DNA of 64,000 nt, taken from positions 48,013 through 112,012 of the forward strand of contig NW_019776109.1 in assembly GCF_001039355.2 (NCBI RefSeq). Reading direction: 5' to 3'. Of the stretch, positions 21,601 through 33,178 are shown piece after piece. Under the pieces are notes generated by a model, which saw nothing but the letters and a program-made list of their open reading frames with translations, searched no databases and was not told the origin of the DNA. How positions within the stretch are numbered: position 1 is the first letter of the stretch; each line of letters starts with the position of its first letter. This DNA comes from Lingula anatina. Lineage: Eukaryota; Brachiopoda; Lingulata; Lingulida; Lingulidae. The translations under genes were made by a program, and so were the position numbers.

Positions 21601-24600
21601 TTTAATAGCCTCTCCGCCTCTCACACGCCTCCCCATGTGTCGTCCCAATGGAGCCGAGATTTAATGACTGTCCCCCCTGCAGGGATGACGTGTGGGGAGG
21701 CGTGTGAGAGGCGGAGAGACTATTAAAAGATTAGGTGGTTTTTCTTTCATGTACATCCGCCATATTTAGTCCCCAAGATTTGTAAAGCCTGGCTCAACTC
21801 GTTGTGAATGCGATCTATATAGAGTGCTATCAATGGACAAACAAGATAAGAGCTCAAAATATGACCAAGACTGGGGTAGCCCTGGCAATTTTTTTCGACT
21901 AGCCAAATCACCACTTTTTTGTCAATTTGTTATCTAAATGGTCTCAGTTTGACTTAAATTTGTCAAATCAAGCCCTTTTTGTTTCCCAATTTAAGTCAGT
22001 TTTAGCATTTGGCTTGGCGAGTATTTGGTCCCATTCAGAATAGTGGACTAACTAGTCCGAGGGTCAAATATGGCAACCCACTACAAAGCTTGCCGTCTAA
22101 TCCGCTAAAGGACACTGAAAAGATATCCCGTGGGGAAGTATTCAAGTGGGTCGGCCATATTTGACCCTTGGACTAGTTAGTCCCCTATTCTGAATGAGGC
22201 CTTAGTGCTACCCCAGCAAAAGAAGATAATCTCTCAGGTATTATGTATGTACTTAGCCAGAGTTTGCATCACAGCAGGATCATACATGAAAAAGACTTAT
22301 ATCAGGTTTTACCACAAATGCATGAGCATGCTGAAACAAGTCTTACGGATATTTGCTATCATGTATGCTAACTGGTAATAAATTGCACTCTTCCAAACAA
22401 ATACATCTATGTGATTGTGTTAAATTAATTAAGCACGACTTAAATGGTACACATGTCAAATCTTTCGCAGCCATTTTAGGTGGTAAAATTACTACCACAC
22501 TGCTCATTTTGCACAAAATGTAAATAATAATAATAATGCATACAGAAGTTCACACTGCCTAAGCCAAGTGAAAGAAAAAGATATCCAAAGGATTGATTTT
22601 TTATTTTTATATATATGATATTTTAGTGTGGCATTCTTTATGTAATATAGTGGTGTTAGTCACTTCATAAGTTCCAAATAATCAAGAACTCAATAAATTC
22701 CAATACTAAGTTCAAAGAAACAACTACTGACTGTTGTAGGCAAATCAATAATTTCATGACAAAAAAAAATTATGTGCTATGGAGATCTGGCTGTAAATAG
22801 ATGAGCAAAAACTTCTAGGGGGATTTCCCTGCATTTTGACCAATAAGGGTTTAAGCTGACAAACAATTCTTCCAATCAGCAAATGACACATGCATCATAC
22901 TTTTCATAGGAATATAAAAGAAGCTTCTATGGTATAAATTGTCACCAAAACGCTCTCCTTAGAAACTTACAAAGGCATACAAATAGCTTGTACAGTTTTC
23001 TACAGAACTTCAAAAAGAACCTTCGAAGTCCATGAAGCTGTATTGGTCAAGCTGTTAAATTTTTTGAAGTGATACTTGTAAAAGACAAAGAGATGTCAGT
23101 TTCATTTCATTATGTAATTTGGTTAACAGCACTTGCATCCATTTTGGCATGCACACAGTCTGACAGGTACGTATTTTTTTATTAACAATTTTTATATCAA
23201 ATGAAGGCTATTTGAAACTTACATTTAAATACATATATCAATTTCAATAAGTAACAATAAGGTTTACTTTCACTTTCCAAATTATTTCATGATTACACTA
23301 AAATCAATTTACTATGAAATAGCCTCAACATTGTCTTTTTACTTTACAATTTTAGTATCCCACTACTTTCTTCAAGTTGGCTAAATATAGCAGTGGAGTT
23401 TCAAGACAAGGAACAATTCCAACTTACAGAGTTTCAACAGCAACTAAAAGCTATCATAGACACCACAGAAGAACTGTTACAGTGTCTTGATGATTTACAT
23501 GACTGGGTAGAGGTTTTTGGATCTACCGAGGCTAAGCTTAAAATTGAACAACTTCAAATTGTTCCAAAGTATGTTGAAGTTTTACAGAGATTTATCTATA
23601 AGCACCCTAAGTCACTAGTAGCAAGCCACTTCTTCAGACTAGCCACTTGCGGAAGCCCCTGGTGTGAATATCAGGGTTCAATTAGCTTCAAGTTTAGGAA
23701 TGGCAATGCAGTTTTCCCCAAGTTTGTCATCAAGTTTTCACCTTTCCCTTTTACTGAAGCCCACCTGCAACTAAGTGATACACCTTCACTCGGTGTACAA
23801 TTTAGACTCCCTGGCACTAAAATTCATGCAGGAATACAAGCCAAATATGACCATGGTGAAGGTACTGTTGAGATGGAAGCTAGCGCACATTTGTCCAAAT
23901 ATGCTAATGCATATTTCAGCTCCAAAGCAGATTGTGAAAAGATTCAACTGACATTTGAAGCAAAACTAATATTCATGGAGGTTTACAGGGAATTTGCTTT
24001 AGCAAATCCCCTTTGCCAATTGCAACTACCCTATTTGAACTGACACCAATTCTAAATCAAACCACGCTAAAAACGCTCGAGATCTTTAAGAAGTGATGTA
24101 CTTGTACCTACCTGTCATAATACTCTTCTGTAATATGCTGGGTATAATGCTTAAAATGGGTCTTTTTCATCTTTTTCTGCAACAGTACATCAATAACACA
24201 AACTTTAATTGTCTGGTGAACAGATACATTGTATTACATATAAGTAATGTAAATAGAATTCAATGAATTTTAAAAAAAACTTTTAATTAAGGCAACAGTT
24301 GGTCATGATTATCAATTTTCAACAAAGAAGAAAATGAGAAGAAAATAAGATTAATCCATCCCCTGCTGAATGATTCAGCATTCAATTAAATTTAAGTTAA
24401 AAGAGTGTTTGTTTGTGTAATTATATAACTGATGTAATTTGTGCCATGTGTTGAATTCTTCATCCTCTTCAGTAAATACTGTTTGTTTCCTTGTACAATT
24501 ACGTTAAGTCATATCATTCTGTGAATTTATGATAGTGATAATGAATAAATATATATAAATAAAAATCATGTTTATACAAATTACATTCAATTGTCTTTGC

Positions 24601-25562
24601 CACATGGAGTGAGTAATACTGTAGCCTGTAGCCTGTAGCACTGACAGCCTGTGACAGGCCCTGCCATTTCTAACCTTCATTGTGTACATGTACACTCATC
24701 TTCACTGGTACACGTACTGTACACACAGTGTATATGAATGGCAGACTTATCCTTCAAGAAATAGAAAATTACTCATTTTCAAATTTGAAGGGACATTGTA
24801 GAAAGTTTCTTGAAGGGCAAGTCTATATAAATTATCAGCTTCTACATGTAGCACTGTTATTTTCTTTTTAATGTATATCATATACAATGTACATGTATAT
24901 ATATAGCACTATGTATATATATAGCACTATGATAATAAATACGAAAATGTGAATACCTCAGCTTCAATCAGTCTATACTCACCTGATATTCCTGCGAATA
25001 AATACTTCCTATAGTCTCCATTGAATATCTGAGAAATTAAAAATAAATAATAATAATAATAATAAAGTTATTTGACTAACAGTTGGACATGAATTGAAAT
25101 CATTTTCTGTGTCACTCCCAAAGGATACTTTCTACAAGATGAAATTTATTTATCACTATTTTAAAAGAATTCTGGTTTTATAAGATCATCTCAGGACAGA
25201 AAGTTTGATACAGTGGATTCTTTATTGATACACCTTCACAAATAAGGTACAATCAAAGACAATAACATCTAACTACAACAGTACAAACAAGTATTTAAAT
25301 AAGTATATACATGATTTCAATGTTTACATGTAGCATAATATCAATAAGTTAATTTATAAGAAGTTATATATGGAATGTATGATGATAATCTATACATATG
25401 TAGGTGATACAACTCAACTGATATACAACTGCTAAATTGACGCCAAAGTTATCAATCGGTTCACACTTACTCTGGAAATTTCTTTGCCAAGTCCTGGAGG
25501 CAATTTCTATTCCACGAGTGGTGTATATTTTTTACTATATACTGGTAATCTGCTAATTTCAT
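18605..25562 (-). CDS. CDIN1: CDAN1-interacting nuclease 1
   Basis: Eleven exons (25471-25562, 24983-25028, 24112-24176, 21143-21200, 20531-20609, 20287-20366, 20032-20081, 19727-19794, 19322-19387, 19001-19106, 18605-18755) join in phase to 286 residues; the human protein (C15orf41) is about 281. CDIN1 is a predicted PD-(D/E)XK nuclease that partners codanin-1, a histone-chaperone regulator linked to congenital dyserythropoietic anaemia. Family motifs are clear: IYSQEYQ near the N-terminus, [14 protein letters not shown] (metal-binding Asp, about 190-194), [12 protein letters not shown] (E-x-K at about 212-214) and [18 protein letters not shown] at the C-terminus. The start is the ATG at 25560-25562, giving an N-terminus the length of human. 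Exon 8 begins after AACAAAG, not the CAG five bases on; only that choice keeps frame. It is divergent with ETAA1. Intron 3 hosts a nested gene and three MITEs. Confidence 0.93.
19494..19544. repeat. (GT)n microsatellite
   Basis: Two GT/TG tracts separated by a short unique stretch, in a CDIN1 intron. An ATT-rich tract lies just upstream (19431-19480). Confidence 0.95.
20140..20201. repeat. 31-base direct repeat, two copies
   Basis: The unit beginning GTTTATGGAAATTTTC occurs twice head to tail without a mismatch, in CDIN1 intron 6 (20082-20286). Confidence 0.93.
21280..21510. mobile_element. Palindromic MITE 1 in CDIN1 intron 3
   Basis: Inverted arms include CTGAATGCAATCAGATTAAC (21342 onward) and GTTAATCTGATTGCATTCAG (near 21437). 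Ends GGCTCATTT / GAATGAGC are weakly inverted. About 230 bases, non-coding. Confidence 0.75.
21516..21813. mobile_element. Palindromic MITE 2 in CDIN1 intron 3
   Basis: A 298-base near-perfect hairpin. Ends TCGCATTCACAACGAGTTGA and its reverse complement match exactly, and the inner arms (GCCTCTCACACGCCTCCCC against GGGGAGGCGTGTGAGAGGC) extend the stem. A 5'-truncated relative in the opposite orientation is at 32899-33050. Confidence 0.88.
22027..22201. mobile_element. Palindromic MITE 3 in CDIN1 intron 3
   Basis: About 175 bases with inverted arms CATTCAGAATAG / CTATTCTGAATG and GACTAACTAGTCC / GGACTAGTTAGTC, plus GGTCAAATATGGC / GCCATATTTGACC. A diverged family member is at 30782-30959. 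Confidence 0.82.
22872..22920 (+). promoter_or_regulatory. CCAAT and TATA boxes of the nested secreted-protein gene
   Basis: CCAAT at 22872-22876 and TATAAAAG at 22913-22920 lie about 40 bases apart. They sit about 170 bases upstream of the ATG at 23093, the order and spacing of a strong focused core promoter. They are the only such pair I noticed upstream of a start codon in this window. Confidence 0.6.
23093..24043 (+). CDS. Nested gene for an unrecognised secreted protein
   Basis: Two exons (23093-23166, 23356-24043) with GTACGT donor and TTTTAG acceptor encode 253 residues, wholly inside CDIN1 intron 3 on the opposite strand. Residues 1-22 form a signal peptide: a hydrophobic core [13 protein letters not shown] before TQSDS. 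There is no later membrane segment, so secretion is predicted. The N-terminal half of the mature chain is charged and looks helical ([21 protein letters not shown]). The C-terminal half has alternating hydrophobic segments suggesting beta strands. About five Cys occur in the mature part, including a CGSPWC pair. I do not recognise the family. Own TATA and CCAAT boxes and a large uninterrupted exon support a real, strongly expressed or tissue-specific gene. Codon-level conservation has not been tested. Confidence 0.72.
25041..25063. repeat. (AAT)n microsatellite
   Basis: Short uninterrupted AAT tract in CDIN1 intron 2, immediately upstream (higher coordinate) of the exon 2 acceptor region. Confidence 0.9.
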
Positions 25563-26897
25563 CGTTAAGTAAGGATATGTCTTCAAGTTAAGGAACAAGT
25601 AGTCGAATATTATCCTGCTAGTCTCAGCAACAGATTCACAACCAATCAACAGAGATTCTTCCCATTGACCTATTTCGAAAACGAGGCATTGAGAAGAGCG
25701 GCCATTTTTAATTTCTGCTACAGTCGGTACCCCTGCTAGTGTTGTGATTTGAATATCAAAAGTTAGACTCTGGATTGATATTTTGTTAAACTTAGATGCA
25801 TTTACCAATAACATGAAGGAAGGGGTATGAGTGAAATGGGCAAACGGCAGAGAAAGGTAACTGAGACCAAGAGAAAGGATGCAATCAGTAAGTCCACGCC
25901 AGCTTCAGTACGTCACAGAACTAACTGGTGATGTTTAATGTGGGGGGCACACATGATATTTCTTTCTAATTGAGCTAAAAAAAAATAGCCACATATTTGA
26001 GTATGGATAAACCGTTTAAATTTATGGCGGTTTACAAAATTGAACACACCACGAACCTTAGACTTAGTCTGTGCTTCCTACCTAATGCTGATAGGGCAAC
26101 AAATTTGAATGTTATAAGTCCTGCTTTCAGCACTTTTGCAGTATCCTCCAACACCGCCACCAGTTCCATATAAACTGTTTGATTTTCAATGGCTCTCCTT
26201 AATTTATTTGTACGGTGACTTTGAATAGTACTATTCTGCTATTCATATAAATCATTTTGAGAATTTAACAATGTTTTCTTCACAAAACTTTAAGCCATCC
26301 AAATATGATAGAGCCACAGCCATTGTCGGGGGGAAAATTACTGTTTTATCTGAATAGCAGAGACAATAACTGCACATAACTTATTTTGATTAACATTAAA
26401 GAGAGTTGAGAGAGTTGTAGGGTAAGGGAAATACTGCAAAAGTACCCAGTGCCCAGCTTTCAATTGAGGCAAGGAAGTAACATGGGCATGAGACAGTTAC
26501 TTGGAATAAGTAAATTATCTTTTAATTAGCATTAATAATTTGTATGGTGTGATTTTGGAGACAGTAAAGTAAAGACTAATTACTAAATCCTGACAAATGT
26601 TGGTACTTGCATTTTCAAAACTTCGCAGTTTGTCAGTCTACATCTGTATATGCACTTCTATTGGTTACCCTCCCTCTTGAGTATAAGTTTCAATCATTCT
26701 TAAATGTGCAATTCAGGGAAATACACTAAAAAAAGGCCAGTATTAAGGTCATTCCCAAGAAAACAAGATGATATTTAAGCAAAATGTATTACTATTTAAC
26801 TAATATTGTTGATCCAACTTAACAAATCAGTACGATTTGTTTATTGTCAGCTTGTCTGCCATGTTGTCAAAAAGAGCCATTGAGTGACTTCTATTAA
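25563..26897. promoter_or_regulatory. Divergent intergenic region, CDIN1 / ETAA1
   Basis: The stretch lies between the start codons of two oppositely transcribed genes and should hold both promoters. I see no obvious TATA box or repeat. A first, possibly untranslated, ETAA1 exon may lie here, because a TTTCAG acceptor at about 26994 sits inside the assigned first ETAA1 reading frame. Confidence 0.45.
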
Positions 26898-29800
26898 ATG
26901 TTACTAGGGCATAAAATGAGAGATTTTGAAATCAGTAACTGTGTATTGTTTAGGCAGTTTGAGTACTTAAAAGTAATGCTTTCACTGCTTTCAGGTCAGA
27001 TACCATGTGTTACTGCAGTGCACATTGAGACCAACATTGTTCAGGAGCAAAGTACAAAATCAATAAAAAGTATAAAGACACATGCAGCAAACCATTCTGA
27101 TGACCAAAAAATGGATGCAATAGTAACATCTCCTAGTTCTAATCCAGCGAAGAGGACAAGAAGCAAAACACTAAAGCAGATTGTTAGGAGCCCTTGTATT
27201 CAGAGTCCCCCAGCTTCATTAAGATTTGTGAAATCTTCAACCCCAAAAGACAGTGATGGTTCACTGATTGAGTTGTTAAGTCCTAGACAAAACTCATTGT
27301 TTACTATGTCAACTCCTATACGTCATCCTAAGGTAATTATATGGTGATTGCATGTGTATGAATTAAAATGTATTGCATTAAGCTTGAAAATAGGTTCATG
27401 ATACATTTATAGCAAAATATTTTGATTCTTGGTTACCTAGTTATTATGATAAAGATTTCTGTAATTTTTATTAAAATTGCACATATTTTAGCAAAAAAAT
27501 TTAGTACCAAAAATTTTAATCAAAGTAGCTGAAATTTGCTAATTTGGCACACCCAAATTGAAGACGTAACATTGTTTTATGCTATGCCATAATTTCTTCA
27601 GAAATGTAAGCTGCAGGACAGTTTTGTTTTCACCCCTAAACTGAAGGATGACATCCTTCTGTCACAAGCAGAATCAAGAGAAGTTGTTTGGGACTGTAAC
27701 TCACCAGATGCCATTAAAAGATTCAATCAGAGTAAGTGAATCAGTGACTTGCATAGTATTGTTTTGCTTTGGTATAATTGATGTCTATGATCTGCATCAT
27801 GTGCTTTAGCATGGGTTGTTAGGTATTCACAGATATTTGAAAAAGATAAATGCAGAGAGCAATTTTTAGTTTGATTAAAAGTTTATTCACAAGTTTCTTT
27901 CTTATCCATTCATTATCTTACCCACAGTGTGCCTGCAAAAATTACCAGCTGAAAACAGGGAAAATGAAATCAAAGACTTGGTGAATGACCTGGTGGATGG
28001 TGTAAGTGTCTGTATGTAACACAATAACCATTGGAAATATGTAATATCATTTTTTAACTTGAAAACTATAGAGTTGTTTTTGCTGATACAGAATTTTTTT
28101 CAAACAAATGTGTGTTTACATTTGATATTATGGTGATTGTTATTTTGGAATATTTTTAGTCTTCTAGTTCAAGGTAATTTTTAGCTATACAAATATAAAT
28201 GTGTGGATAAAGTTGGCAGTTTAATTTAAAAGATGGTAAATTTGTATCTGTTGGTGTTTTATAAGGCAAAAGTTGTGCCCTCTTGCTCCTCAACTTTGAT
28301 GGGCATTTGGAATTTGGAAGATACAGAAGAATCCAGACCTTTTACAAGGTAAGTTGATTGTTTTATAATAATAATAATAATAATAATTTATTGAGCTCAA
28401 AGAAATGGTTTACATTTACAGGCTCTCTAACTAATACAAACATTATAAGAATAATTTAATTATTGAACTCTTTATGAGTTTTAGATAAAGTTTTCAGTCT
28501 TTCATGGTCATGTTCTAATGAGTGTCATCCATGATATTGACATGATATTGTCTGGCTGCAAAATCCTGTGGTCCAACCCTTGAACCTTTACAGTGATTTT
28601 GCTTAATGAGAATGGTATTTGCATTTCTGTGTTTCTTTTTTTTTTGTATTGCCAATTTTGTTTCTTCATGTCTTTCAGACAGATGAAGAAAAAAGGGCGA
28701 GGAAAACTGAAATCAACCAAGCCAAATGTGTTGTCTAAAGATCTTATGGAGAAACTTGCAGATATCATAAAATTGCAAGGTAAGGGAGAAAGAACTGCTT
28801 TATATTAAATATTACCCTAGAATGGTTTGAGGTGCCACAAACAGAACTCTCAGACTGTATTATAATCTCATATTTCTGGTTCTGTCCTAACCCTGTGATT
28901 AGATCATAAGTAGTGTTCAAACCATAGCATGTATTTCTAAGTTGGAAGAACATAAGGATAACAATTTTGATTATTTGCATTTCAGATGAGACAACAGAAC
29001 ATGGAAAAAATAGGTAATATGTTGTTTGCAACATGAAAGCAAAAAGAAAGTACAGATTTCTGTAATACAGATTACATATCAAAGTCACAACTATGTCTAT
29101 TATATTTTTTTAGATTTAAGCCTGTTTAACCAGCTTTTTATAGTTAGGGTATTAGAGAATGTGAAATCATTCATAGTTTGTGCAAAGCTTTTTAGTGCAC
29201 TGGAATACAAAAATAATCTGTGTAAGAACAGTTGTGGCTTCATAGAACCAAGATTTTTATGCTTGTAGCTTTTATGCCTTGCCATTCTTTCTGGGGATAA
29301 ACAAACCCAGAGCCAATGAAAAAAAAAGACGTATTGAATACCAGGTTTTTATTATTGCAGTAAATCTTTAAAAGAGGAATTAACACAAGTAAGAGAAGTG
29401 GGTGAATCCAATAACACGACCAGTACACAGCCACTGAGTTATGTGTTTGATAAAGGAAGTGTTCTTCCCTCCTCACCAAGCACCATGGCAGCCTTGTCAC
29501 AGATCGTCTCCCAGCTCAGCCAGACTGAAAGGGAGTCTATACTTGAGCAGCAACGGAATGGCACACTGTTCCAGAGACATCTGTCTGAAGAACAAGATGA
29601 TGTTGTTGAAAATGGGATTGCACCCCTTGATGATGGATGGGAGAGCGATGACCTTTTCAATGATGAATCCCTCATTAAAGCTACCCAAGAGATGTTTGAT
29701 GATTTCCCCTTAGCACATGCCTCTAAGACTGTTAAGAGGAAAAGTGGAAACATCGCTGATCTACTTTACATCCCTGTTAAAAAATCTGGCAGAGCCACTT

Positions 29801-31983
29801 TCAGTCTTGATAGTGGTCCTCCTAATGTACTCAATAATAATGTATGTTATAAAAATGTACTTGATTGTATTCCATCTGCAGCAAAATCTCATACAAACTT
29901 TACACCTCAGCATATGTTGGATTCGGTGCAACAAAAGAAATGTCAGTCAAATTGGACCAGTAATGTGAAGAACAGCACTGGAGATCAGTCCCAGCAACTG
30001 TCTACTTTGAAAAGTGCTAGTTGTAGTAGCAAGGACCCTTGTTCAAATGGAGATAAGGAACATATTAAACTAGGGAAAAAGTTTAATTTTAAAGGGAAGA
30101 TACAATCTACTGAACTGCAGAGGAGTAAAATGGCGCAAACTGACTTTTCGTCCACAAATTCAAACAAGCATAACACAAAATCAAACACACAAATGAACCC
30201 AAGTAAGAAGTATGGGTCTTCCTTGCAGCCAAAATGTGAACTTAAAATCCAGACAAATAGAAAAGAAAACTATTCATCAACTGGACCGGTGCCAAATATC
30301 AATGTTGTTGATAAATCAGATGTTGGTCTTGGCAGTAAACAGCCTACTGTGATCTCAGATGAACATAAGGTGCTGAAGTCTGGTGACTGGAATGACAACA
30401 GTTTGACAGATGATCTACTGTTTCAACTAGCAGAACCAGATGAAGTTTTGGACAGAACAACCCCTCATAAACCAGTGAAGGCTAAAATTTTTAAGCCTCA
30501 AACTTGCTTAGCTGACACTAATGCTAAATCAAACAGAAAGCTATGTACCAACAGGATGCCGAAAGAAGTTTACATATCAAACCAAAATGGTTCACAGGTT
30601 CAGTTTGACAAGGTGCAGGCATCTGCACAGACTTCAGGCAATACTGTTGCAGGAGCTGAAGGTAATTGTTTTGTGTCGAGCATCTTTTGTGACAACTTTC
30701 AAATTATTATTATTTATTTATTCACTTGACTGACTGTGCATACACTCTTTATATTTTAAGTATATAAAAATGGACTATAGCTGCATTTACAACAGTAGAC
30801 TTACTAGTTCTGGATCAAATATGGCGACCCACTTAATAGCTTACCATCTACCCCCTAATAGACATTGAATAGATTCCCTATGGGGATTTCACAACAAGCA
30901 TTCAAGTTGGGGGGGGGGGGTCACATTTGATCCGCAGAATAGTCACTGTTGCGAATGCAACCTAAGTCGATGTGTGGTAAAAACAATAATGATGCCATGT
31001 CTTCTATTTGAGGATATGTAATGGGGACTGATGAATGTTAATGTGTAATTTTATAATACATAAGAATCCCTAGCACATGTTTGAAGCTGTTTCTGTCTCA
31101 TTTACCTGTAATGTTCACAAGGGTTAGTCTTGTAAGAACTTGAGCAGGATTATTCCCAGCAATCCACCTCTTGTTTAATCCTGATTTTGTTTTCTTTAGA
31201 ATGTGCACATGCTAGCAGTGATTCCTTACTTGATGATGATGATGATGCCTTGTCAGAACCACAGATCCTTGCTATATTGGACCACATGGAATGTAAGTAG
31301 TCCATGAAAAAAAATATATATTTATAACCTTATTCATTTTTTCCTTTACTTCACGCATATCATCGCTTATATCATCACTTTACCCTGTGGAGTGGACAAT
31401 CTTGAATTTTCAATGATGATATCTGATATGTGACCTTGATTTCAATCAAAAGTGGCTGTCAAAACAGCTTGATATTGGCACTAGTTCACATCATTGATCA
31501 AGGAACATTTAAAAATCTTTCAGGGGAACTAGTCTGTCGTTGCTAGTCCTCTAGACTGATAACAAAACTATTACTGTATTCATGTTTCACAAGTGAAATA
31601 GTATTTATTTTCAAAAGTGCCCCAAATAATTAGTTGAAACTAAATAGATTATTTTCAGTATTCACCATTCTTGTGTGGCCAGTACATGCAAGCCTCTAAG
31701 GGTATATTTTAGTGTTGTATGTTTGAAATTGAATTGATCAATTGTTGATATCAAAGTTGTGCTTGGTAATTGGCGAAGGGTGTTCTTTTTTCTAGCACAA
31801 GCAACTCAGCAGACCAGTCAGTCCAGATGCACTGCTGCAGAAATTGAAAGAAAAAGACAGGCAGCTTTAAAAAAGAAGCAGGAAAAGCTGCGGGCTTCAC
31901 AAACATCCAAAGTGACTAAGAAAGAGACTGTTCCTCAAAAAAGAGAGAAAACCTTGTTTTGTAGAGGGAACAGAAGAAGTTGA
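26898..31983 (+). CDS. ETAA1: Ewing tumour-associated antigen 1, ATR activator
   Basis: Exons: 26898-27332 (start uncertain), 27602-27731, 27928-28001, 28266-28348, 28679-28779, 28986-29013, 29361-30661, 31200-31292, 31796-31983; up to 810 residues, human about 926. ETAA1 binds RPA-coated single-stranded DNA at stressed forks and activates the ATR-ATRIP kinase. An activation-domain-like segment runs from VVWDCNSPDAIKRF to STLMGIWNLEDT, with the key Trp at about 228, then KDLMEKLADIIK. Acidic RPA-type motifs follow: DGWESDDLFNDESL (about 377) and GDWNDNSLTDDLLFQL (about 626). The C-terminus carries a helix matching the RPA32-binding consensus, CTAAEIERKRQAALKK. The rest is low-complexity and polar, as in the family. 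The first 99 bases may be intronic if the acceptor at 26994 is used; an ATG at about 27112 is then a candidate start. Confidence 0.87.
28365..28387. repeat. (AAT)n microsatellite
   Basis: Short ATA/AAT tract shortly after an ETAA1 splice donor. Confidence 0.9.
30782..30959. mobile_element. Palindromic MITE, same family as 22027-22201
   Basis: Ends TGCATTTACAACAGTAGACT and the inverse of AGTCACTGTTGCGAATGCA are imperfect inverted repeats. Internal GATCAAATATGGCGACCCAC resembles the MITE at 22027-22201. It lies in ETAA1 intron 7 and contains a run of about 12 G. Confidence 0.72.
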
Positions 31984-32403
31984 ATTAATTCTGATGAAAT
32001 ATGTATTAACAGACTTGGTAGCTCTTAGGTTGAAGATGGCTGGTATAGTTAATTTCAAAGGTTTAATCGTTAAATATTTTACCAAACACTCCAGTTCTGA
32101 CTAGGGTTATTTTCCATTTATTTTTCATACTTAAATAGGTATAAGTTTCACATGGAACTAGATACTATATTTTTAATAAGTAATAATTTGAAGGGTCCAC
32201 ATGTGTCAAAGTTGACTTTTTAACATGAACTATCTATATCTTCTCTTGTGCAGTTGCTCACTTCAGTAAATCATGTTTTCAGTTTAAAAGTATTCATATG
32301 AAATAAGGCAGTCAGAATATTTTATTACGTAAATAGTTATATTTAAAACTGGTTAATTACAGATGTAGAAGATCGTTCTTGGTTGGAGCAATTTTGGTGC
32401 AAC

Positions 32404-32409
32404 AATAAA
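32404..32409 (+). terminator. Candidate ETAA1 polyadenylation signal
   Basis: AATAAA about 420 bases after the ETAA1 stop codon, followed by T-rich sequence. It is the clearest hexamer before the convergent LYPLAL1 gene, though others cannot be excluded. Confidence 0.35.
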
Positions 32410-32898
32410 TATTTGTGCATCCATTTTCTTCTTGTGGCCATTTGAAATTGTATTTGTAGTTTTGAGTTAATGAAAATGTATAACCTTAACAGTTAGATAG
32501 ACTGATACAATTATAAATAATTTTTATAAAGGTATGCTAATTGAAATCTTAAACAAATGAAACCTTAAGTAGTATGTTAGATTACTCCTTCAAAAACTGG
32601 AATCTAGTACAAGTAATTTTTGTACCACAAACATTATTATATCGAAGTAGTCCGATGAACCCTTAATAAACTGGAATATAGTATAATTGTAATTATATCT
32701 TGGTCAAATGGGTAAATTAATGTCAAAGATTTAGAAGTCAATTTTGTACTTTGGTCAAACACTAATATCTGCATAACTGTTTTATATCGCTTTTTAATTT
32801 CTATTGATTTCTTTCCATACTGGAGAGTACTACAGCATAAAATGGGTAAAATGCAAATATCATACAAAATATGTGCACTCATATCTCAAATGTGGACT

Positions 32899-33050
32899 CC
32901 CCATGCGTCATCCCTGCAGGGGCACAGTTATTAAATCTCGGCTCAATTCAACGGGTCAAAAGACGACGTGTGGAGAGACGTGTGAGAGGCAGAGAGACCA
33001 TTACATGATTAAGCGGTCTTCCTTTCATGTAGGTCTGCCATATTTAGGTC
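32899..33050. mobile_element. Truncated MITE related to 21516-21813
   Basis: CGTCATCCCTGCAGGGG, then TTAAATCTCGGCTC, then ACGTGTGAGAGGC and GTCTGCCATATTTAGG occur in the order expected of the reverse complement of the 21516-21813 element. The first arm is missing. It lies in the ETAA1/LYPLAL1 convergent spacer (31984-33178), where I see no exon. Confidence 0.68.
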
Positions 33051-33178
33051 GTGGCCTAGCTAGCACGCGGCTCTTCTCAATCTGAACGGCCTCTTTGGAA
33101 AACATCTTTGTAGGCCTCCAATCTTTTGTCAGTATAGCTGCAGAGATAAAATTACTTTTTTTCATATACATGTGCCAT

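Noticed and set aside
29439-29753. Minus-strand open frame of 104 residues within ETAA1
   Set aside because: It is antisense to the large ETAA1 exon, with no splice context or known product.
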